This document shows positions 55,226-64,000 of a stretch of DNA of 64,000 bases, in pieces. Position 1 is the stretch's first letter, and each line of letters starts with the position of its first letter. The notes under the pieces are model-generated. The model did not search any database. It saw nothing but the letters and a program-made list of their open reading frames with translations, and was not told the DNA's origin. The stretch comes from Abelmoschus esculentus. Taxonomy: Eukaryota; Streptophyta; Magnoliopsida; Malvales; Malvaceae. The position numbers and the translations under genes were made by a program. Location of the stretch: NCBI GenBank assembly GCA_035048815.1, contig JAUCBN010000017.1:3344936-3408935 (forward strand). Direction: 5' to 3'.

Positions 55226-57332
55226 ATGTCAGAAGAGATCATTTTAGGAGAAGATAATATAGAAGTCTGGACGTGGTTAGAAGCGGTTTAGCATGAGAAA
55301 GGGGATAGCCTACCTCCAGGAAACGTGTCAGCAATGAGAGGTTATGTAAGGGTCAATACGAATCAAAGCCCGTGTCTTCCCGAAATCCAGGAAATTTGGA
55401 ATCGATGGAAACGATATAAAGGAACAATTTAGGAAAGAATTTGGAGACATTGCACTGTTATTGAAAGTTCCGATTGACAGACAGTTAACTAGAGCTATGG
55501 CGCAGTTTTAGAATCCGGGATATAATTGCTTCACTTTTAGAAAAGTCGACATAACGCCTAGGTTAGAAGAATATGAAGTGTTGATCAACTTTCTAGCGAT
55601 AAGGTGTACATTAAGCCTAATAGCACTTCGGATTTTAAGAAGAAGCTGATGCAAATCACGGGGAAGGTAAAGGAATTTTGGGATCAAAAGATATTGAGTC
55701 ACGATGGTATTGACATAGTGAGGAAAAACAAAGAGTAAGTTGGAGAGTTTTGAAAGATTTGATAATTGTCAGTAGTGAAGAGCCTTCTAAGGTAAGAAGG
55801 ATTTATGCCTTTTGCATTTACGGGTTAGTGCTTTTTCCAAGGACTCCAGAACATATAGACCCGTCTATTGTCGGGTTGTTTGAAAGATTATTCAAAGGTG
55901 TGAATCTAGTTCCTGCTATTCTAGCACAAACATACAGATCATTGACTGCATACAAGAAGGCCGGTGAAGGAAGATTTTGGGGTTGCGTACAGTTGTTAGA
56001 TGTATGGTTCAGAGGTCATCGTTGGAGCACTCCATATGAAGCACTAAGGTACAAGACTACTTATTCTCCTATCGAGGAGCATTTGAAAGACTGCTTAATA
56101 GAGAAGAAGACTGAACGCCAATAGGTAGAATTCTTCAGGAACTGACAAATACAAATGTTATTTGGAAGGCTTGCTGGTTGAACAGAGGAACTACGTTTCT
56201 GTATAGGTGTGGAGATAGGGATTGGATTCTGCTAGCAAGAATATGGGGTGGAACAACTTATTGTCCGCTTCTAGTTTTAAGGCAATTTGGATCCAGACAG
56301 TTCATACCAACTACAGCAGGTATGACAAGCTTCGAATACACACACTGAACCGAAGGTTATAAAACAAGAATAACACAGATTGTAGAGGCATGGGATACGC
56401 CTAGGAGAGTCTAACCTTACAGAAAGTTAGAAATTATGTCCAGATACGATAAGTTGAGGGCGCAAAGGGTGAATGATAGAACTTTTCAGGAAATATCGAG
56501 GAACGTTGCATCATCAAGCAGAGTCGTTCAAGAAGCACCATCTACGTTAGAAAAACTAAAGCAGTATTGAGAGCTGGATTTGCAAAGACATGAGAAGAGG
56601 ATTTATGACCTTACCCAAGAGTTGAGCATGACGAAGTATCAAGTTCTACAACAAGAGAGAAAAGAGAAAGAGTTTATGCTCCAAAATGAGAAGTTAAGCC
56701 AGGATCTGAAGGAAGCACGAGAGATGCATGAGGGGCACAAAAAGAAATATCAGAAAGAAAGTGGGAGCAAGAGGATTGAAGATTTGTTTGATCGCTTAGA
56801 TAGGATAACAAAAGAAAATGAAGACTACAAAAAGCTCTATGAACAGAAGATTCGTGAGGAAAGAGAGGCGAACTACAAAGTAAAGAAGAAGTTAGACAAA
56901 GAGTAAGCAAGGGACTTCGAGCTGACGAATCAAGTGACGCAGTTAGAAGAGATTATTACCAGATATCACAATGAGGACAAAGCTCAGATGGAAAAAGAGA
57001 AAGAAAGTCTACAACAAAAGGTTGTCTCGCTTGAAAACTAGGTACAAGAGTTAAAAAATAAGCTAACCAACTACGAAGGAGCCTTATGTTAGGACACCGG
57101 AGCATGGAAAGTCAATTATGAAGCAGCATGGCGTATCGTTCAAAATCAGAAAAATGAGTTAGTCCACTTTAAAGAACAGGACAAAAGCATCGCCTCCTAT
57201 GTGCAGATATTGTCAAAGGAAGCTATAACTCTTCTGAAGCAGCCGGACGTTGAGTTAGAGCACAGAGAAGTCATCGTACGCCTGCTACATGAGTTGACCA
57301 ACTTAGGGATTAGAGCTAGTAGTTTCTTGTAG
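55226..57332 (+). pseudogene. Ogre ORF1: DUF7745-like domain plus coiled coil
   Basis: ATG 55226 (MSEEIILGEDN) starts a heavily broken frame. The clearest part, 55750-56124, reads 'YAFCIYGLVLFPRTPEHID', 'PAILAQTYRSL' and 'GEGRFWGCVQLLDVWFRGH', the signature of the plant retroelement-associated domain I recall as DUF7745. From 56580 comes a highly charged coiled coil (KRIYDLTQELSMTKYQVLQQ and onward). It continues in other frames to a TAG at 57330-57332. The role of Ogre ORF1 is unknown; it precedes gag and is translated separately in relatives. Confidence 0.7.
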
Positions 57333-57559
57333 ATGGTGATTATCTTTTCTTTGTATTTGAACCTTTTGGGACAAACGAATGTTTTTAAGACGTTGTTTTT
57401 CAAATTCAATACCTTATTGCATACATGCGTTCATGCATTCATACATCATATACATTGTTAATTTTAAAAATAAAAATTTAATAAAAAGGTTCTATGGCAT
57501 TGAACATTTAAATCGCAATCATATAGCACTTATACTCAACTTGTTCGCATACTAAAAAG

Positions 57560-59450
57560 ATGACAATGGAGGATAGATTAAAGAAATTAGAGGAGGATCG
57601 TATAGTGTTTCAAAATCGATTGGATGGCATAGAAAAGAGTATGAAGGACAGTATTGCCGAGGCTCCGGTGAATATTATCAGTCAATTGACACCTTTGATG
57701 AAGCCAAAGGAATCTGAGAAAGATAAAGCACAAGTGGGAGGATCAAATAAGACCGAGGGTCAGACAGATACTACATCTCACATAAGGGGACAACCAGAAG
57801 TGCAGTTAGCTCCTACAAAAGTGTAATTCAACTTAGCAGGAGCATCTGCAAGTCATCCAGTGGAAGTGGCTGATTTTATTACTCCAAATGTCTAAGAAGT
57901 CTCAGATCTCAATTTCATGAACGAGGTGGACAAGATGCGACAAGATATGGATAAAAAGTACTTAAATCATTTTAAAGCACTGGAGGCAAAGATACTAGCG
58001 ATACAAGCGACAATTGATCAAGGCACCGATGGATTTGAATTGGGGTTGGTATCTGATTTGGTTTTATCGTCGAAGTTTAAAATGCCTGATTTTAAGACTT
58101 TTGATGGAACGATATGTCCAACTGCTCACATGACTATGTACTGCCGAAAGATGACCGCTTTCAATAAGGATGAGAAGTTTTTGATTCACTGTTTCTAGGA
58201 TAGTTTGACAAGTTCTGTGATCCGATGGTATACATAGTTGAGTCGGGAAAATATAAAAACGTGAAAGGATTTACATTGCACTTTTATGGAAAACTACAAG
58301 CATGTATCGAAAATGGGACCTACTAGAATAATGTTGAAGCAGATGGGACAGAAATCGAATAAAACATTCCAACATTACGCTCATAGGTGGAGGGATTTGG
58401 CTTCCCAAGTACAACCCCCCATTGATTGAGAGCAAAATGACCCATATGTTTGTGGCAACATTGAAGGGCTTGATGTATGACCACTTGTTTACTAATAATT
58501 AGATGCAAAGCTTTTCTCAGATTGTTGCTACAGGATAGCTTGTGGAAGCAGCCATCAAGAGTGGGAGGATAAAAGGATCTGATAGTTCTAAGAGGAGTTT
58601 CAAAAGGAAAGAAAATGAAGTGAATAACGCTGTTATATACGAGGCGCTAAGAAATGTGACAATCTCTAAGCCAAGGGCAGGGGCAGGGGCAAGTGGCTCG
58701 TAGAGTTCAAACAAAAAGGATTCAAAGTGGGAAATACCAAGTTTTACGCTTATTCCGATAACTTATGACGAGTTCTACACTTAGTTGTATGATACGGATA
58801 TGATACGTCTATATTTCATTTTACCACTTCAACCTCCATCCCCGCTGTGGTACGATCAGAAGGCTTAGTGTGAATATCATGCTAAGGTTTAGGGGCATAA
58901 CATTGAGAACTGCACCGCATGCAAAAGAGTAGTTTAGAACCTGATCAATATTGAGGGTTTGAAATTTGACGAATCCAGTATATCTACGAATCTGTTGCCA
59001 AATCATGGTGGTCGGAGCGTGAATATGATTGAAGAAAGCCAGACGAAGCAAGTAAAGATGAGTGTATCGGAGATCAGATCACCGTTGAGGTGGGTGTTTA
59101 GACAGCTTTCTAATAATGGGCTTATATGCTAGGAGGTGATGACGAAGGAACCGGTTGACTCAGGGTTGTACTGTGAGTATCACTAGGAACAAGGACATGA
59201 GATTCAGTTTTGTGTTGAGTTTAGGAGTTTTCTGCAAGGGATGATGGATAACTAAGAGGTAGAATTTTTCTCCAAAATGGGAGAGCAAAGAATGATGGAT
59301 GTGTGTACGTCCGAGAAAATTGTGCCAAAATATAGTTTAGACAGGTTGTTAGTCATTTCGGCCTGACCGAAGGGTGAAATTTCATCAGGGGAAGTGAAAC
59401 CAGTAACTATCCCTCGCATAGTGGTTACTCCTCCAACACTTTTTTTATTC
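57560..59450 (+). pseudogene. Gag of the Ogre/Tat-like element
   Basis: It opens MTMEDRLKKLEEDR, a coiled N-terminus, then 'ASASHPVEVADF', 'GFELGLVSDLVLSSKFKMPDFKTFDGT', 'CPTAHMTMYCRKMTAF' and 'KFLIHCF(stop)DSLTSSVIRWY'. Next are 'YAHRWRDLASQVQP' and a finger-like 'CEYHAKVQGHNIENC'. A second 'YCEYH(stop)EQGHEIQFC' finger lies near 59175. These are the gag core and knuckles of Ogre elements. Several in-frame stops. Confidence 0.8.
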
Positions 59451-59470
59451 AAGGATACACAAAGGATTCC

Positions 59471-60951
59471 ATGGAATTATACTGCAAGTGTGACATCGCC
59501 GAGAAGTTCAAAGCCTGCAAGGAAATACAGCCAAGGAAGCCTGAGGTAGAGAACAAGGTCGAGACAGAAGAACCAGTGAATGAGGTAGCACATTTCACGA
59601 AAAGTGGAAGATGCTATTCACCAATTCAAGAGAAAGAAGAGGAGAAAACGAAGAACATTGAGAAGAAGAAGATTTTTGAGGATCCGATTCTGAAAGTAAA
59701 CAAGCCTGTTACAGAGGAGCAAGCACATGAGTTCCTGAGGTTCTTGAAGCATAGTGAGTACAATATTGTTGAGCAGTTGAAGAAGCAACAAGCCAGAATT
59801 TCAATTCTTTATTTGTTATTGAGTTCTGAGGGACACCGTAATGTTTTACTGAAGATGTTAAACCATACATTTGTTCCAAATGATATATCTGTGAACAAGC
59901 TAGATCGGACTGTTAATCGTATTACTACAGACAATTATATAACTTTTATCAATGATGAGATTCCAGATGGAGGTATGGGATCTATCAAAGCATTAAATAT
60001 TACAACTCACTACAAGGGTCATGTTGTGCCGGGGGTATTGATCGATAACAGTTCAACACTGAATGTATTACCTTTGGTAAGTCTGCAAAGGTTGCCTATT
60101 GACAGTGCTCATATGAAAAGTTATTCAGAATATAGTCAGAGCGTTTGATGGGACTACGAGGGACGTGTTGGGCAAGATAGAAGTGTCGCTGCTGATTGGG
60201 CCATCTGTGTACAACATGGATTTTGTTGTTATGGATATCAATCCCACTTATAATTGTTTCCTCGGAAGACCCTAGATTCATTCTGTTGGGAAAGTGCCGT
60301 CATCTCTGTATCAAAAGTTAAAGTTCGTGATCGATGGAAAGCTAGTATATGTTGGGGCGGAGGAAGACATTAACGCTTCAGTTTCCATTGATACACCATA
60401 CATTCAAGCAAATGAGAACGCTTTGGAGTGTTCTTTTAGAGCTTTGGAGTTCATTAACGTCGCGTTTGTTGTCGAAGGTGGAAAGTTCTCATGACCTAGA
60501 TTGTTGAACTGCACAAAAATGATTGTTAAGCAAACTCTTGGTAAATGAGATAGGATCGGAAAGGGATTAGGAAGAAAGTTGCAAGAAAGCTTACGTCCAA
60601 GACTCGTGGTTATGAAAAAGGGTCGAAGTGGATTGGGTTTTTTCGATAGAAGCTTTATGGAAGAAGTATGGTAAAGCAGTTTCTAAAAGGCCGATCTCAT
60701 TGAATTCAAAGATCAACTTTATATCTCAAGGATTTGTGAATGTTACAGAGCAAGCGGAGAAGAATTGTCAAGAGGCTATTACGTTGCAGAAGGAAGAAAT
60801 CTTTGGGGATGTTGTTGATGGATTGTTTGTGGGAGGAATGTCTGAAGGATCAAGGATGAATTTTTTGGAGGGAATCCGTCCGTGCCTCCCTGGCAAAATT
60901 CTGAAGAACTGGACTGTAGAAGAATTACTTGTAGTGTTTAAAATAGAGTAA
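59471..60951 (+). pseudogene. Ogre-type protease region
   Basis: A Lys/Glu-rich linker (59540-59700) and 'EEQAHEFLRFLKHSEYNIVEQLKK' lead to the protease. 'HVVPGVLIDNSSTLNVLP' carries the active site as DNSS where relatives have DNGS, so the Gly is lost. After a frameshift, 'FDGTTRDVLGKIEVSLLIGPSVYNMDFVVMD' and 'YNCFLGRP(stop)IHSVGKVPSSLYQKLKFV' complete the fold. The last open frame, 60628-60951, ends 'LPGKILKNWTVEELLVVFKIE'. No RT follows. Confidence 0.75.
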
Positions 60952-61379
60952 TGTCATGAACCACCCTATACTTTTGCCCGCGAGTATAAGGGATTTTCTG
61001 TAAAGGGCTTTTACATATTTTACTAGAAAATTGTAATCACTAATTTTATCCGGGGTGTCAAAAACGGATTTTATTTTTTACTCGAATATTGGGCTTGTAT
61101 TAATTAATCAAAAATACAAAAATATTATATGTATTATTTTCCTTTTATAAATATATATAAATAATGTTATTTTTACAACCATGTTTATAAAAAAATATAT
61201 CATAAAAAATTTATCTATCTTTTTTATCTTGACTTTGTGAATATATATTATGTTATTTAATTAGATTAAAAAAATATATACATCCAAAATATCATAAAAA
61301 TATTAATTTTTAACTTACCTTTTTTCCATACTTAAATTTTAAATTAAAATATTAATTTTTAGCGAAAGGGTCGCTATAA
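60952..61379 (+). repeat. Possible short LTR before the last element
   Basis: It begins TGTCATGAACCACCC, like the other TGTCAT starts in this lineage, and ends GGGTCGCTATAA just before a primer-binding site. At 428 bp it would be a short LTR. Alternatively it is the truncated 3' end of a longer one, fused to the preceding element's intron or UTR. No TSD was found. Confidence 0.35.
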
Positions 61380-61400
61380 TTGGTGACTTCGCTGTGGATG
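61380..61400 (+). other. Primer-binding site, Ogre type, mutated
   Basis: 'ttggtgacttcgctgtggatg' differs from the site at 54481 by a few transitions and transversions and sits just after a GGGTCGCTATAA LTR end. Confidence 0.65.
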
Positions 61401-62300
61401 TTTCTTAAAGCAAACGAGTCAAGCCTTGTTTCAAAAATAACGCTTAATTAATTTTGAAAGTTTTGAATTAAAGTGGTAATTAAATTATCATGTGTTTATT
61501 AATTCGAAGCTATATCATTTCAACCCGTCTCTTTAAGTGGGGGAAAACGCTAGTGCTTTCGTGAGGATATTGTTCCTTCGTATAGGCCTAGCCAAGTACC
61601 TTCGGGGCTCGACTACCCTATGCTTTCGTGAGGATATTGTTCCTTCGTATGGGCATAGCGAAAGGGTCCCCCTAAATTAAACTTGATCGAGATGAGCCTA
61701 TAACGAGTGACGATCGGGGGCCTCGCTACTCTTAGAAGAGGACAGCGAGAACAATTTGGGTACCTCATTAGAACCAAAAATGCTTTTAGCGAACTAGAAA
61801 ACTTACCCGATTAGAGCCATGCAGTTAACCTAGATTCTGTTAGACGAGATAAGTAGGGCTGCTTTGTCTCCTTTCTTGCTTGCTTCATCATTTTTGCATT
61901 TCATGAAGGTATCGGTCTAAGTGGTTTGCCCAACTTAGAGGCTTTCACCATAATTATAGAATTAAAAGCGAGAAGTAGAAAATCAGTGAAAATGGAGAGA
62001 GAGAAAAAATGAGAGAAAAAATTAAACAAAGAAAACAAAAAAAAGAAGAAAAAAAAAGAAGAAAGAGAAAATGAAAAATGAAAAAGCGAGAGGAAAAATA
62101 ATTTTTAATTGGTGAAAGTTGCTCAAAGGGCGATCACTAGCATGATCGATACATTCACTTGCATTCATTTTTGCATTTCATGAATACGTACGTTTTTGCA
62201 TTCATCAATAAGACAAAGAGTTTGACCTTGGATACCTCATGGCAGTTTTCAAGCCGCAACTATTCCGCACTCTTACAACACCCGCTCTTAATCGAGAATC
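61401..62300 (+). other. Leader of the last retroelement
   Basis: No gene. A 30-bp phrase (tgctttcgtgaggatattgt...) is duplicated at 61554-61583 and 61621-61650. A purine-rich tract (a/g runs with 'gaaaaa') fills 61990-62100. ORF1 is absent, unlike the preceding element. Confidence 0.6.
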
Positions 62301-63697
62301 ATGGACGAGCGATTGGCTAATGTTGAGAAGTCACAAAAGGAAATTGAGAATCGTTTAACCAACATTGAGGCAAGAATTGAGAAGTCCCAGAATGACATCA
62401 TCACCAAGCTCACCGAGTTGTTCGAAAAGGCTGACCACGGAAAGGCTAAGGTTTCTGATGAGCAATCCAACATGGAAGATCTAGGTGGAAATACTTGTCA
62501 CACTAGGGCCCAACCCGAAGTGTCAGTTCTGAAAGGTGTTCACATTATCGGGGCATCTGCTAGCCACCCAATTGATGTGGGTCATGGTTTTGAGAATGAA
62601 GTCAACGTCGAGGTCCCAGATTTGGACTTGATGAACGAAGTGGAGTCTAGGTTAAGGAAAAAGTTTGAGAAGAAATTCGAGGAGCAACGCCTCCAGGTAG
62701 AAGAAAAAGTCAACCTGCTATAAGCTACCGAGGACTACGAGATCGATGCTTACGAGCTAAGCTTAGTTTCTGATTTAGTCATCCCATCTAAGTTCAAGGT
62801 AACGGACTTTGAGAAATATGATGGGACCACTTGCCCCTCAGCTCACCTAACGATGTATTGCTGCAAGATAGCGACACATTTAAGGAACGAGAAGCTTCTT
62901 ATCCATTACTTTTAGGATAGCTTGACCGGGGCAGTTGCCCATTGGTATGCCTAGCTGAATAGGGCCAATGTGAAGTCGTGGAAAGACCTATCCAAATTCT
63001 TCACCGAACAATACAAGCATGTGAAGGACATAGTACCAAATCAAACTATCCAGAAATATGCTTCAAAGATATAGCATCTCAGGTTCAACATCTTGTTCTG
63101 GAAGGAGAAATTACCCGTCTGTTCGTGGACTCACTTCATGGTCCATTTTATGAGAAAATGATCAACAATATATATCTAGGATTCTCCGAATTTGTGAACA
63201 CGGCAGAAACCATCAAGGCTACTTTTAGAAGTGGCAAGCTCAAGACCGGGGAAAGTATGTCGAAGTACCCGAAGAAGAAGGACCATTAAGTAAACTATGT
63301 CGCCCCTTATCAGAACCCCAAGAATTTTATAATTTCTTCATCTCGGACCAATGTTGGGACGACTCAAGTTTCGAATCGGAGGGAAACTAAGCCTCCTAAG
63401 AAGGAAAATAAAAAGTTGACCTTTACTCCCTTGTCAATGTCATAGAAGGAGATGTATACTCAGTTGCACAAGGCAGATCTAGTGTGGCCCTACCATGTGA
63501 CTCATTACAGTCCGCCTTACCCGGCATGATACGACACCGATGCCCACTGCGAGTACCATGCTGGAGTGCCGGGGAATACCATTGAGAATTGCATCGCTTT
63601 TAAGAAGATGGTGCAAAACTTGTTGAACGTCGGAGTCATCAAACTAGACTTCCCGGATGTGAAGAACAATCCCCTTCCGAATCATGACAAGGCTTGA
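62301..63697 (+). pseudogene. Gag of the last Ogre/Tat-like element
   Basis: ATG 62301 opens MDERLANVEKSQKEIENRL, a coiled N-terminus. Then come 'GASASHPIDVGHGFE', 'LSLVSDLVIPSKFKVTDFEKYDGT', 'CPSAHLTMYCCKIATH' and 'KLLIHYF(stop)DSLTGAVAHWY', and 'SWKDLSKFFTEQYKHV'. After a shift follow 'DIASQVQHLVLEGEITRLFVDSLHG' and the finger-like 'CEYHAGVPGNTIENC'. It ends at a TGA at 63695-63697. It is colinear with the gag at 57560 but diverged. Protease is not reached. Confidence 0.8.
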
Positions 63698-64000
63698 GAA
63701 GTAAGGCCCATGTCGATCCCGTCTGCCTAAAAATTCGTGCATCTCATTTAGCTTTATCATAGATTTTTGTTTGTATTCTTTTCCTTGCGTTTTCAGCCTT
63801 TCTTTTTTTAATCAATCTCGCTATCTTTGGCCCAAAAATAGCGATGACTTTTTGAAAGGGCTTTTATCATGTTTTCCATCTTTTATCATTCAATGAAGAG
63901 GTGCACTTTTTTATATACCTTTTCTTATCCATTGTACGATTCTTGGATATTTAATGCTTTTTGTATCGCCGATTTAGACACAAAAAATAATTAATTAAAT
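63698..64000 (+). other. Post-gag noncoding stretch
   Basis: Noncoding T-rich sequence. 'tgaaagggcttttatcatgttttcc' near 63853 recalls 'gtaaagggcttttacatattttac' after the previous element's protease (61000). A shared intron or UTR motif is possible. Confidence 0.4.

Larger units (their letters stand above)
51895..60951 (+). mobile_element. Ogre/Tat-like LTR retrotransposon, 5' part
   Basis: Order: LTR, primer-binding site, leader, ORF1 (DUF7745-like plus coiled coil), gag, protease. ORF1 upstream of gag is the hallmark of Ogre elements. RT, RNase H and integrase do not follow; instead a new LTR or truncated sequence begins near 60952. Many stops and frameshifts. Confidence 0.75.

Overview
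This is a eukaryotic, almost certainly dicot plant window with no intact ordinary gene. It is a nest of LTR retrotransposons and DNA transposons typical of pericentromeric or other gene-poor chromatin. Several families (long Ty3/gypsy Ogre/Tat elements with an extra 5' ORF, Athila-type elements, PMD-carrying MULEs, LTRs with arrays of tatcgatac) look to me like a Malvaceae genome such as cotton (Gossypium). That attribution is recalled family resemblance and was not searched.

Layout. (1) 1-5033: 3' half of an Athila-type Ty3/gypsy element, with a protease, a duplicated integrase tail, a broken ORF in the env position, two polypurine-like tracts and a 3' LTR. (2) 5034-14409: a decayed chromovirus (gag zinc knuckle, protease, RT, RNase H, integrase, chromodomain, 3' LTR), with a 2266-bp solo LTR inserted in its integrase (7788-10053, 5-bp TSD CGGGT). 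(3) 14410-22200: a plant-mobile-domain (PMD/MAIN-like) gene fragment on +, interrupted by a 4020-bp solo LTR (14764-18783, TSD TTATT), convergent with a degenerate MULE transposase on - (19371-21199). (4) 24258-28263: two gag-protease-only LTR elements, head to head. (5) 28640-30906: a nuclear pseudogene on - for an organellar bL19 ribosomal protein, with a 52-bp promoter-proximal tandem duplication. (6) 32673-33206: a hAT-type MITE, then degenerate TTTAGGG-like sequence.

(7) 34045-47004: what I reconstruct as one autonomous hAT element with near-perfect 8-bp TSDs. It carries a Stowaway MITE, a complete gag-only Ogre/Tat-like retrotransposon (35047-43505, TSD CATGT) and a hAT MITE inside the transposase gene (44580-45053, TSD GTTGATTC). 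(8) 47698-51250: a third MITE copy and a diverged Ogre-like LTR, the LTR holding an 897-bp foldback MULE-type MITE with 9-bp TSD. (9) 51280-51894: a gypsy RNase H/integrase scrap, cut by the LTR of the next element. (10) 51895-60951: an Ogre/Tat-like element in + orientation (LTR, primer-binding site, DUF7745-like ORF1, gag, protease), and 60952-64000: the start of another.

The clearest results are the exact target-site duplications, which order the insertions. Others are a 167-bp satellite array in the 3' UTR of the gag-only element, an eight-fold array of the palindrome TGACGTCA in one solo LTR, and the near absence of reverse transcriptase: only one of the gypsy bodies still has it. I found no tRNA or rRNA gene and no CRISPR array, and nothing I would call a new biological system with confidence.
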